A DNA stretch of 64,000 bases from contig OU015661.1 in NCBI GenBank assembly GCA_907165275.2, positions 6,703,501 through 6,767,500 of the forward strand, in the 5' to 3' direction. Below the pieces are notes generated by a model. It was not told the DNA's origin. It did no database searches and saw nothing but the letters and a program-made list of their open reading frames with translations. Below, one piece after another: positions 44,828 to 55,383 of this stretch. This DNA is from Zygaena filipendulae. Lineage: Eukaryota; Arthropoda; Insecta; Lepidoptera; Zygaenidae. Each line of letters opens with the position of its first letter. The stretch's first letter is position 1. The position numbers and the translations under genes were made by a program.

Positions 44828-44886
44828 AAAAAAACATACATACAATCGAACATAGAACCTCCTCCTTTTTGGAAGTCGGTTAAAAA
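44828..44886 (+). repeat. Family B terminal fragment
   Basis: 'aacatacatacaatcgaaca' to 'ctttttggaagtcggttaaa'. Confidence 0.7.
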
Positions 44887-45646
44887 TATGTAATAAGAAA
44901 AGAGGTGGACTCTATGTATATGGTACAATGGTGTAGAAAAATTATGCAAACAAAAAATTACTATTCAGAGTAGGTATTGATTTAAATTTTAAGGTCTTGA
45001 AAAATATTAATGAGGTTTTTAAAATAATATTGGAATAGTTGGTGAGACAATAATTAATTAATTATTACCTACGATACATAATTCGAGTGTGTATTCCTCC
45101 TTTAAATTTTCAAGTAATAATCTATAGGATGGAAATATTTTGCAATTTGAAGATGGTTGAACATAAAAAAAACACCTTCAATGAAAATTGGTTTAGGGTT
45201 TAGTAGATATAGATAGTCTAAAACTTCTAACTGCTACAGTTGATTTGTGGATAACAGTATTGGTAAATGGTACCTAGGGGAGCAGTGGGATGATTTTATA
45301 TATTCAGTGATTTACTGATTCAACAATACTCGTAAGTACAGTTCGTATCTACAGAGTAAGTTAGGCAGGGAGGGGTACTGGTTCCACTACAGGGAAGCTT
45401 TCCATTAAGTAAGTAGATATTGAAAAACAAAAACAGATTAAATCCACAATACAAACTTGCACGTATATTAATGCACGTACATGTGCCAAGCCAAATAGTA
45501 GATAGATAGACTAAGTCCACTCTCCCCACATTGCAATGAGAGCGTGAGCGTGTAGGTACCGTCATGATTATAAAAAATTCAATAAAAAAATAAAACCAAA
45601 ATAAAAACCCAAACAAAAATGCTTACGTAATTTCTTTTTTAAAAAA
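44887..45646. other. No gene seen
   Basis: AT-rich. The 98-codon minus ORF (45320-45616) has a hydrophobic, Cys-rich chance peptide without recognisable features. Confidence 0.35.
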
Positions 45647-45650
45647 GAGA

Positions 45651-45911
45651 ACCGACTTCAAAAATTAGCCCACTGCAAATCAAAAAATATTTTTTTATAA
45701 ACCCAACCCCTTTTATTTGGGTAGGTATATCTACCTACCGTTACCTTTACTTAGTTTTTGAAGTCGGTGCCAAAATAAAATAGGACAACAAAGAATAACA
45801 TATTAATGGTTAGCTTGGTAGATTCATCGTAGTAATTTTCAGCGTTCTGAATTCACATTTTTTGTTATGTTAGTTTGGGACCGACTTCAAAAACTAAGTA
45901 AATATACCCAT
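45651..45911. repeat. Inverted-repeat element with accgacttcaaaaa ends
   Basis: 'accgacttcaaaaattag' (45651) is inverted at 45754-45768, and 'ttacttagtttttgaagtcggt' (positions 45747-45768) is inverted again at 45890-45911. Similar to but distinct from family B (CTTCAAAAA in place of CTTCCAAAAA). Confidence 0.5.
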
Positions 45912-47038
45912 AGGTAGGCACTGACTTCAAACTGATCAGTGGGTGGTGTATTTTCGTATATTTTGAAGACTTTTTTTTATTTATAAAATTTATTATATTA
46001 TCTGTGATCAACACTATCCTAAACCACTGATAAATAATAAAAAAAACTTTAAATAAAAACGCGGATTTACGATGTCGAATAACTTAATTACATTAGATAA
46101 TATTTTGTCGACGCACTAGCGGCAACACAAAGGATTGTTTATATCAATCATCATTACAATCAGTGAGTGAACAATCAATCATCCCCTGTTTTCCTACCCT
46201 TAGGATTGGAATTTTGTTTCCAACTTTATATGGGACCTACCCTTTCTATTAAAAAAGAATTAGGTATCAAAATCGGACTACTATGTTAAAAGTTATGCGT
46301 GGTCATACATAAAAAAAATATAATACGCGTTCACTTGGAAACCTCCTCCGTTTTCTTGTCGGTAATTTTTTTTTTAAAGGTAAATATTTATGACGAAAAT
46401 CGGTTACTGTACAATACAATCAATACCTAATTCCCTCGGGCCTCGTTTAGCCTTACATCCTTTATATAGTGTCAATATTATCTTCTTATTCTATTTGTAG
46501 CGTTTATATCGCACAGTAGCATGTTATTTCCCTCAATTGGCTATGACATACGGACAGATACGGAGTATAGGAACAATAAATGAAATGATAAAAGTTCCAT
46601 TTTACCACTTTGTTAGGGAACTCTATAAGAAGCAAAATAATTTTTCTTCAAAAACTTTTTCCAACTAGTCCATCAGCTATGTTTTGAAGGTCATTCGAAA
46701 GGGTCAGAGATTAATAACTTCACCTGGAAACAAAATTTTTACTACATTTAAAAAACAAAGTACCGAATTTGTCGGTGGCGTTTTAAAAAAAATCATGTAT
46801 TTATGGAAAAATATAATTCATGTATTTTGATCGATATAAAATACGTGTTAATATTTCGTCTGAGGTTAATAGTAATAAACTATGTACACTTTCAAAAATA
46901 TAGCGGCTTGGTACCCCCTTACCGACTTACCTTGTATTGTTCAGTAGCGCGAAAAATCGTCGAAATAGTAGCGGTTATTGAGTTGACAGGTTTATTTTAG
47001 ATTTCGGGTTTAATCAAATATAATATTATTTTATACTT
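45912..47038. other. No gene; further dispersed-repeat tail at about 46260-46370
   Basis: 'aaaatcggactactatgtta', 'ggtcatacataaaaaaaata' and 'aacctcctccgttttcttgtcggt' resemble another LINE/SINE tail. The rest is AT-rich. Confidence 0.4.
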
Positions 47039-47090
47039 GCTTTTCCCCGCAGTTTTACCTGCGTGAACTTCGGGATATCCTCGGGCATGT
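47039..47090 (-). repeat. Family A terminal fragment, diverged
   Basis: 'gcttttccccgcagttttac', 'ctgcgtgaacttcgggatat'. Confidence 0.5.
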
Positions 47091-47204
47091 TAATTTCTAA
47101 AACTCAAATATTGTAATACCTATTGACTATTAGTTATAGTTATTATTACGTATTTTAACTTTACGGTAGAGTATTGTGTCATACCATTATGACTGACTTC
47201 TCCT

Positions 47205-47342
47205 CTTTGCCAAGTTGACACTCTACAATCGTTAAACTAATAGGAACGAATCATCATGTCACGTGATCTCGTAAAATCGTACAAATTAATGGACTTTTAA
47301 GTCCAGTGACCACGTGACATAACACTTGTAAACTTGGCTAAG
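47205..47342. repeat. Imperfect inverted repeat
   Basis: 'tgccaagttgaca' (47208) with 'aaacttggct' (47331), 'tgtcacgtgat' (47258) with 'accacgtgaca' (47309), and a central 'ggacttttaagtcc'. A likely small MITE. Confidence 0.4.
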
Positions 47343-48370
47343 GGGACTGACAAGACATCGAACGACAGCCTTGTATGAACGTACCTACTAGTACTACCTA
47401 GTTAAAAAACAGTTGCGCAGATCAAACCGTGACGATCGCTTGTGTCGTTGTTATTAACCGAATTACCTACCTACGTATTGTGTTCGATCGCTATCAAATA
47501 CCTACAACGATGTTATCATTAATGTGACGTAAAGCAGTAGCATTTCGGGCATGAAAACTATTGCGAACAGTGATTAGGCAGCTCTCAATCAGCTGCATTA
47601 GTTGTAAGTACTTTATTGCCATCACTACTTTTATTAAAACTGATAGTTACAATAAACTCTAAAAAAACGACAAAAAATTGTTAGGTAAAGTATATACCTA
47701 GCTAGTAGATACATAAGATGTTCATACAAAATTATATTAATTATCTTTATTGGTTTGTCTCACTTATATTATATATTTTCGTTGGCTATCTACTCTATGT
47801 AGGTATATTGGTGTTTTCAAATACATATGTTTTGTACAAATAGAAGATATTGTTATTCAAGAGGTTTTTATACGACAAGTTTAATGATATACGAAAGATT
47901 TAACGATATACGAAGTTTAATGAATGAGAGGTAGAAAGCTGTAGAGGTTGAAAGCTGTTCACCTGCATGTCAACACTGGTTGGAAACAAATTTAGGAGAA
48001 TAAGTAATATTTCGAATTTGAATGTAATGTCATAAATGTAGATATTACCTCAGAAGACTCTTATTGTTCTGAGGATATTACCTTCTCTCTGGATTCTATT
48101 TATGTATATAAAAATAAGAGAATCGATTTGTTGTAGGTATCTTGACAATATGGGTTTGCTTTGAAATAAAAATATAATTAATTAAACTGTTGATATTTAT
48201 GTCTCGGATACGTTGGCGTTGCTGTCGTGCACCGGCGGATTGGTCAATCTCCGTTCATTGTATAATTATTATATATTTTGTTAATACTGTTGCCTACCGA
48301 CTCGAATCATCTAGTGTGAGGAGAAACTTATGAAAGTTTATTCACACTATTTTGTAAATTTCTTGCTTTG
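47343..48370. other. No gene seen
   Basis: AT-rich; one 'ttctgaggatattaccttct' block at 48069 shares the 'taccttctctctg' motif with 54430 and 60312. Confidence 0.4.
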
Positions 48371-48416
48371 TAAAAATCACCGACTTCATACCGATCAGTG
48401 GTAGCAGAAACCAATA
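48371..48416 (-). repeat. Family B terminal fragment
   Basis: 'accgacttcataccgatcag' followed by 'tggtagcagaaaccaataat', the arm end of the family B foldback, abutting the long hairpin. Confidence 0.6.
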
Positions 48417-48985
48417 ATCCCATCAAAAACAAACTTGTAAAAAAGTCCAAGTCTCGCAACTCACTTCTTCGACAGTAAAAAGTTGTGAGATCAATGTAAT
48501 ACCAAGTCGGTTAATTTATTCAGTGCCTACTTAAGGGTCCTTCTGTCTAAAGTTATCATGTTATAAGCTAATCTAATAACATTTTATAGTGACCATATCA
48601 AATTTAAAAATCTTTTATGTTTTAAATATATTGATTGGCTTGGCGATCACGTGAAAACACAATATATCTCACATGTAATACATAATTATGGTTCTAAACA
48701 ATCTAATTTAATTATAATATGTATTACTTGTGAGATACATTGTGTTTTCACGTGATCGCCAAGCCAATCAATCTATTTAAAACATAAAAGGTTTTTAAAT
48801 TTGATATGGTCACTATAAAATGTTATTAGATTAGCTTATAACATGATAACTTTAGACAGAAGGACCCTTAAGTAGGCACTGAATAAATTAACCGACTTGG
48901 TATTACATTGATCTCACAACTTTTTACTGTCGAAGAAGTGAGTTGCGAGACTTGGACTTTTTTACAAGTTTGTTTTTGATGGGAT
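48417..48985. repeat. 569-bp near-perfect foldback (long hairpin)
   Basis: The left arm (from 'atcccatcaaaaacaaactt') and the right arm (to 'aagtttgtttttgatgggat') are inverted copies of about 275 bp, with only a handful of mismatches by eye. They meet around a short loop near 48692-48712. The arms include 'gtcggttaatttattcagtg', 'aagggtccttctgtctaaag' and 'ggcttggcgatcacgtgaaa'. There is no coding frame. It could be a foldback transposon or a source of long double-stranded RNA. Confidence 0.9.
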
Positions 48986-49208
48986 CTCATTTCTTTTTGT
49001 AAATGGTCTTCCTCCTTTGAGCAATTTAGTCTACTTTAATAACTTGAAAGATTTTGGTACAACTTTATAATATATATAAACACATGCCCCTTTCTTGCTT
49101 TTTCATTCCATTGACCATTGTACCTTTGAACATAATTATGTCTAGGTAACTATGTATCTACACTTTATATCTAGGTAGGTAACTAGCTACACTTATTATT
49201 ATTATTTA
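48986..49208. other. No gene seen
   Basis: AT-rich spacer. Confidence 0.4.
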
Positions 49209-49410
49209 TTAATATCTGGGCAACGGCTTAAATAGCTGTTCCCCGCGGTTTAACCCACGTTCATTTCGGAGATCCCGCGGGTATTCTGAGATAAAAGTAC
49301 TACCCTATGACCTTTCCTGTACCCTTGACAACGTGTAGTATGCAATAATTAATTCACCCGCGTTTATATCAGAGTTCGCGCGGGAATTCCAGAAATGAAT
49401 CCTAGCTAGA
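49209..49410 (-). repeat. Family A repeat plus partial second copy
   Basis: 'tagctgttccccgcggttta' to 'cttgacaacgtgtagtatgc', then a second start 'attcacccgcgtttatatca' with 'gcgcgggaattcc'. Confidence 0.6.
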
Positions 49411-49479
49411 TCGATTTATGGCCCCCGAAATCCCCTGTATACAAAATTTCATGAAAATCGTTGGAGCATTCAGATTAGG

Positions 49480-49666
49480 GTAATTTTATCTCGGAATTCC
49501 CGAAGGATCTCCGAAATTAACGCTGGTGAAATCTCATGAAATTTTGCATGCACGTTGTCAGGGATAAAGAAAACCTAGGGATATAGGGTACTAACTACTT
49601 TGCATCTCTGAATTCCCGCGGGATCTCCGAAATTAACGCGGGTGAAACCGCGGGGAACAGCTAGTC
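49480..49666 (+). repeat. Family A repeat
   Basis: 'ttatctcggaattcccgaag', 'aatttcgcatgcacgttgtc'-type block, end 'accgcggggaacagctagtc'. Opposite sense to its neighbour, so the pair can fold back. Confidence 0.65.
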
Positions 49667-49671
49667 TCATA

Positions 49672-49790
49672 TATTTATATGGGTTTACAAAGTTATTTGT
49701 GCAGTTGGTACATATAACTGCATATATAACTTTGTAATTCCATACATTTATATGGGATTACAAAGTTATTTATGCAGTTAGTGTATCTAG
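49672..49790 (+). repeat. Short tandem/inverted repeat (atgggtttacaaagttattt)
   Basis: 'tttatatgggtttacaaagt' and 'tttatatgggattacaaagt' are direct copies 69 bases apart. Between them 'aactttgtaattccata' is the inverse. Confidence 0.6.
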
Positions 49791-49911
49791 AAAACTGGAC
49801 CGAAATTGCTAAATATTTTAATTTTTCCTTGATTTATACAATAAACACTAATTGTATTCTAAATTTCAAACTTCTATGTCTGCTAGAAGTGCCTTAGAAT
49901 TTTGATGATCG

Positions 49912-49947
49912 GTCAGTGAGTGAGTGAGTGAGTGAGTGAGTGAGTGA
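49912..49947. repeat. (GTGA)n microsatellite
   Basis: 'gtcagtgagtgagtg...', eight to nine GTGA units, inside a longer dispersed repeat ('ttttgatgatcggtcagtga', 'ctacaaaattaagaaacttt'). Confidence 0.85.
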
Positions 49948-50115
49948 CCTACAAAATTAAGAAACTTTGACTAGTTATAATTCTTAAACTACTGGTTCAA
50001 ATCGAATGAAATTTAAATTATACCGTCTTTATACAATACCTGCTTGTTTACTAAAAATTCAGGCTTCTAGTTTTATCCACAACGAAGTTATAGGGGGTCG
50101 AAAATGGCCTGAATA

Positions 50116-50744
50116 GGGTACTTGCATGAAATTTATAATAAGAAATTGTGTCAATATTTCAAAAATAGAGCCTTAGAAAAGCGTTATCGTGAACGATTTA
50201 CTAAAAAAAATTCGATAGTTTCCGAAATATTCAACTTTTAATTTTGTGAAACGGAACGTTGCAACGAAACACCAATCACAGCCACGCTTAACACATGACG
50301 TCACTTTTATTTTTTTAGGAAAGATTTACCTCTTTCAGAGAAGGCAAAAGAAACTAAGTGCATACAGTCAACGCATATTTTCCATTTACTGAAGTTTTTT
50401 ACTTTAAAATGCACCGGTAAGATGCATTTCGATTCTTTACTGGAACTTTTGGAAGTAACTCGACACAGTTCAACCTTTATTTAGCTTTTGGATATTGAAG
50501 TTATCTGTCTGTCAGTGTCACATGACCTTGTCAATACGACAGTGACATTTCTATCACAGATTAATAAGGGGTAATTTTGAACTAGTGACGTCATTCCACG
50601 TTTCGGCGGTAAAGTCTAAAGTAGGAACTTTGAAACGCTCTATTTCATTAATTTATGCATATATTTTTTTTCTTTTTCTTGCTTTGTCTAAGTAGGCCAT
50701 ATATCTTTAAAATAGACTGAAAAAAAAATTTCATGCAAGTACCC
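50116..50744 (+). mobile_element. TIR element E copy 1 (629 bp, TA target)
   Basis: Perfect inverted ends of about 19 bp (GGGTACTTGCATGAAATTT) flanked by TA on both sides. The interior has 'gtcacatgaccttgtcaata', 'aatgcaccggtaagatgca' and 'gtgacgtcattccacgtttc'. There is no transposase. A second copy, inverted, is at 59202. Confidence 0.85.
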
Positions 50745-50817
50745 TATTGCTTCGAGAAAAGGATAGTACGGCCGTGCCGCTTTTGTTGCTCGACTTGGCG
50801 GGGGCACTGCCGTGCCC

Positions 50818-52446
50818 CCAGATAATATTACGTGTGTTTTTGTCTTTTGGATTAAATCGGTATTTTGTTATTTTTAGTTTTTATTATTAGCTTTTCAATT
50901 TTGTGTTTTTGGAAGTCGGTTTTAATTTTTTTGTTAAAATTTTGTTTATTTTTCGCTTTTAAGTGACTGTTCGTAATTTCTCTAAGTTACAATAGCCTAA
51001 TGTCAACTGCTCATCACCTTTTACAAAATAATGCTTTTCGCGACGCAGGGACGTTAATTGTTGAGTTCTCCTAGTGCATCACCATCAGTTCCACTTCACC
51101 ATATACATTGTGACGGGCATAAATTGTTTAGAAAGCATATTAAAGTTAACGATTCAGAACCCGTGAAATACCTATTATTGAGTAGTTCCGATGACCATCG
51201 GTGGTCTTTATCATCAGTTCCACTTCTTCAAATTTTGCTTTCCGAAAGCAAATAAACGATTTACTATAAAAATACAAAAATCGCTATAGGTGTTCCTATA
51301 ATTTTTGAAGAGTTCCCTCGATTACTCCAAGATCCCATCATCAGATCTCGACTTGGTGATAACGAAATCAACTTGGGAGTATCCCCTTTCAAACAAAAAA
51401 AACAATTTTCGAAATAGCTTCAATCGGAACCCGTGAAATAGGTATTATTGTTGAGTAGTTCCGATGACCATCTGTGGTCTTCATCATCAGTTCCACTTCC
51501 TCAAATTTTACTTTCCAAAAGCAAATGAACGATTTACTATAAAAAATACCCAAATCGCTATAGGTGTGGCTATAATTTTTGTAGAGTTCCCTCGATTTCT
51601 CCAAGATCCCATCATCAGATCCCGACTTGGTGGCAATGGGACCTAATTGGGAGTATACCCCTTAAAACAAAAATAGTACATTGTTATCCAAGGGGTGAAA
51701 GTAACTCATTTAGTGCCGAGACGGGGTTTGGCGCCCGAGCGTAGCGAGGGCGCCAATAGTTCGAGGCACTAAATAAGTTACTTTCTCCCGAGGGTAACAC
51801 TGTGCTTTTCATTACGAATGCAAGGAAAGTCAAAATAAAAATAGGAATTAGCTAAAGAAAAAATGAGTGAAGATCGGATAGTCACTTGACACTTTCCCAC
51901 CTATTTCTTTTTCTTTGGCCGGCTAGCTATTCAGCCAGTATTTTTTATTTACATTGTGGCGACCTAAAAAAAATATTTTCTTTAATTATTAAGTATTAAT
52001 TAAAGAAAACAAAAAAATATAAATAGGAATTAGCTTAAGAAAAAGTGAGTGAATTTTATTTTAATTAATACCTACTTAAACTTTACGTTATTTCAATTTT
52101 ACATCGCGCTGGCTGTATAGAAAGTTGAAACATGGTTCAATAGAAATGTGAAAATAGACCTAGTTTTTTTTAATAATTTGACAGTTGTCAGTTGAAAGCG
52201 ATTCTCCCTAGGGCTGAAAAGGGCTACTTTCAACCCGCTTCTCAGGCAACTTCAGACCTACTTTCCGAGCATGAGTAATGAAAAAGAATTTTTCAAATCG
52301 GTCCAGTCGTCTTCGAGTAATCGGTGAACGTACATTAAAAAAAACATACATACAATCGAACATAGAACCTCCTCCTTTTTGGAAGTCGGTTAAAAACATA
52401 CATACAATCGAACATAGAACCTCCTCCTTTTTGAAAGTCGGTTAAA
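50818..52446 (+). repeat. Family B repeat, long copy with a 0.6-kb insertion
   Basis: Starts with the right arm of the foldback ('attaaatcggtattttgtta', 'tgtgtttttggaagtcggtt'), then the body with an internal tandem duplication (units at about 51151 and 51421), an insertion (51672-52284), and the end 'gtaatcggtgaacg' to 'ggaagtcggtt' (52392), repeated once more at 52396-52446. The ORFs 51058-51255, 51389-51604 and 51464-51646 belong to it. Confidence 0.65.
51672..52284. mobile_element. Unclassified insertion inside family B
   Basis: Everything between 'taaaacaaaaa' and 'atttttcaaatcggtcc' is absent from the other family B copies. It holds inverted 'gaaagtaactcatttagtgcc'/'ggcactaaataagttactttc' (about 51708 and 51763) around 'ggcgcccgagcgtagcgagggcgcc', and a direct repeat 'aggaattagcttaagaaaaa' (about 51842 and 52023). 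No ORF. Confidence 0.55.
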
Positions 52447-52620
52447 AATTAAAACCGATTTCCAAAAACACAAAACTAAAAAGCTAAAAATAAAATAAAA
52501 AGCTAAAAATAACAAAATACCGATTTCATCCAAAGACAAAAACACACGTAATATTATTATTGGTTTGTGCTACCACTGAAAACTGCTGCACCAAATTTGA
52601 TGCGGTTTTTTTTGTTGTAT
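52446..52620 (+). repeat. Family B 5' fragment
   Basis: 'aaaaccgatttccaaaaaca' to 'attggtttgtgctaccactg'. Confidence 0.65.
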
Positions 52621-52704
52621 TGCTAAGGGTCTAACTTAAATACTCATGTTTCGATTTTTTCAAAATTCCATCTGGAACTCGAGATATTAAAAAAAATGCT
52701 GGTC

Positions 52705-52912
52705 ATCCTACTAATATTATAAACGTGAAAGTGTGGATGTTTAGATGTTTGTTATTCAATCACGCAAAAACAGCTGAACGGATTTGGATAAAATTTAGCA
52801 TGCACGTTGTTAGGGGTACATAACAGAGAAGGATATTAGGGTGCTTTTATCCCGGAATTCCCGCAGGAACTCCGAAATTACCGCAGTTGAAACCGCGGGG
52901 CACAGCTAGTTA
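52705..52912 (+). repeat. Family A repeat, complete
   Basis: 'cctactaatattataaacgt' to 'accgcggggcacagctagtt'. Confidence 0.8.
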
Positions 52913-52973
52913 TTGCACTAAGAATCAACACAACTCTCAAAACAGTAATCGATTGGTGAGCAGCGCATTTTTC

Positions 52974-53460
52974 CGACTTCCGAAAAGGAGGAGGTTCTGT
53001 GTACGGCTGTATGTATGTGTTGTATGTTCACCGATTACTTAAAGATTGTTGGACCGATTTGGAAAATTGTTTTTTTAGTTCGAAAGGTTATACCTACTCC
53101 CAAGTTAGTCCCATTATCATCAAGTCGGGATCTGATGATGGGATCTTGGAGAAATCGAGGGAACTCTTCAAAAATTACAGGCACACCTATAGCGATTTGG
53201 GTATTTTTTATAGTAGGTACCTAAATCGTTCATTTGCTTTCGGAAATCAAAATTTGGAGAATGGAACTGTTGATGAAGATGGTCATAGAACAAAAATACG
53301 CGTAGGTAATATTAATTACTATTGGTTTGTGTTACAACTGATCGGTTTGAAGGCGTCGACAAGCTAAAAGTCCTCTCCCGCCAAGAGCTCGTCGTGAGCA
53401 GAACAACCTAAGTGGGCAGAAACAACGAGCTTGGCACCGAATACAATATTATGATATCCG
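52974..53460 (-). repeat. Family B repeat
   Basis: Minus-sense copy: 'ttccgacttccgaaaaggag', 'tgttggaccgatttggaaaa', 'gggatctgatgatgggatct', then the foldback centre ('gagcagaacaacctaagtgg'). The 122- and 69-codon ORFs here are repeat-derived. Confidence 0.65.
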
Positions 53461-53714
53461 CGGGTTCGCTAACCCTTGGATAATTAATTAATTGAGTTTT
53501 ATAGTACCTACCTACCTAAAAGAGGTCTCCATTCATTTAAAATTCAACCCGCTATGCTCGACCGCTATGCGTAATTACATAAATAGAAGTAGGTAATTTA
53601 GCGAGACGTTTAACTTGATAAACATCATAAATACGGTTTATTAATTAACACATAATACGGGTGTTGCTTTTAACTATGCTGATTAATATTATGGGTGGTT
53701 TTATACAGTAGGTA
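53461..53714. other. No gene seen
   Basis: AT-rich spacer with nothing recognised. Confidence 0.4.
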
Positions 53715-53975
53715 CTAGCTGTGCTCCGCGGTTTCATCCGCCTGAGTTTCGGAATTCCAGCAGGAACTATTTCTTCTAAAATAACTCATCTATCTGTGAG
53801 TGAAAGTCCATTGTAAGTAGGTGAATTAAATAACTTTGTATTTTATTTTTATTTTTTGGTTGTTACGATTTAACTCATAAACAACTGAATCGATTTCAAA
53901 AATCCTTTCACCATTACAATGCTACATTATCCCTGAGTAACATAGGCTATATTGTAACCCTCAATATCTACCTTA
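53715..53975 (-). repeat. Family A repeat, diverged
   Basis: 'actagctgtgctccgcggtt', 'ctatctgtgagtgaaagtcc', then 'tttaactcataaacaactga' with 'atcgatttcaaaaatccttt'. Confidence 0.5.
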
Positions 53976-55210
53976 TTTATGGCGAACCCTCTCAATACTT
54001 GTTATTGTATAGTTGTTGTAAGTGTTCAGTGTTGTAATTTTTTGTGTTGAGTTTATTAAAGCTTTTTCAATTTAATAATAACCCAAAATTGCCGCGGGAA
54101 CTCCGAAATTACTCTGAGGCTGATTAATTGATTAATTATAAAATATTTTACTCAGATTCAGCGAGATCGTAGTACCTACAACTTGGCAAGCTTTGACTAT
54201 AAGATATCACGTCTTCTTGTGGGTAGGTATACTAACAAAGCCGTTATCTTGCAAGATTTTTGATACAAAACTTGTGTTTTGTTTCATATTTATGTTTTTG
54301 TACGGATACTACATTAAGTATGTTAGCAAAGAATTACTACAGTTAACAAAATACATATTTATTAATTATCCAACTCTCTTTTACAAAATATACAAACATT
54401 AGTTCTAGGACTCGATACAATAACCAGAGAGAAGGTAATCACTACGACAATAACCAGGGGCTAGACCACAGATTAACTAGGTTTTTCACTATGACAAGAA
54501 TTGTTGCCCGTTGTCTTCATGACAGCGACATGGATACTAGGCATTTCGGACCGAAGGCATCGTTGCGCTGCACCGCCAAATGAATTGCCAACAAGTACTT
54601 TATTTTATTTATTTTCTTAGGGCCAACAACTGACATAAATTACATAACGACACTGAACACACTCATGATTTTTTTTAATTTTTTTTTTCATTTGGGTCAC
54701 CAAACAATTGCACACAAAATATAACTTAATCAAGCTTACAAAATAATTATAATTCTATGTGCAATTAACCTCAATTAACCTATTGAACTATAATTTTTTG
54801 CAGGCTGAATTTCCTCGTTCATCAATCTGTAAAACGTAATGGTTATTCTTTGATCAGTCTGAACTCTGAATAGACATCCCTTGCTATGTCTAGTCTTTCC
54901 GCCTAGAATCTGAATTTAAAAAAGTCTTATAATAGAAGTCTAATAAAAAAAAAACTTTACGTGCGCATCGTAATTCATAACCATATACAGAAATAGATCT
55001 GAGAGATCATAGTATCATACTATCGTCTGTAGTTTACTCTTACGTTATCGTACCTAGATAATTCTTACGAGTAGATTATTTAGACGTGTTCGTAATTCCT
55101 TGATTTTGGGTGTGTCATTCTGATCAAAGAAAACATAATCATTTATTTGATTTGAAAATAATAATATTGCTTATTGTTTTTGGCGCAGCTCTGCAGTTTC
55201 ATACCATCCT
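53976..55210. other. Upstream flank and 5' UTR of Vkor; no other gene
   Basis: AT-rich. A foldback motif 'agagagaaggtaatcactac' at 54429 recurs at 60254. The last 60 bases before the ATG (ttggcgcagctctgcagtttc) are the probable Vkor leader; no TATA box stands out. Confidence 0.4.
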
Positions 55211-55383
55211 ATGAACATGAACACAAAGAGCTGCAACCGCGCAATTACTCTCGCTGCCATAGTGGGAGTATTGGTGTCTACGTACGCTCTTTACGTGGAG
55301 ATGGCTGCGGAAGCCCACCCTGAGTACAAGGCGCTGTGCGACATAGCCCAGCACGTCAGCTGCTCTAAAGTTCTTACTTCAGA
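55211..55383 (+). CDS. Vkor: Vkor exon 1
   Basis: Codes the first membrane helix and the luminal-loop cysteines C43 and C51. It ends in phase 2 (GA|GTACGT); with the A that opens exon 2 this restores a Glu codon. The frame stays open past the donor to 55435, which is intron read-through. Confidence 0.95.

Noticed and set aside
45320..45616. 98-codon hydrophobic minus ORF as a membrane protein
   Set aside because: Low-complexity Phe/Leu content is explained by AT richness; no start context, splice sites or family match.
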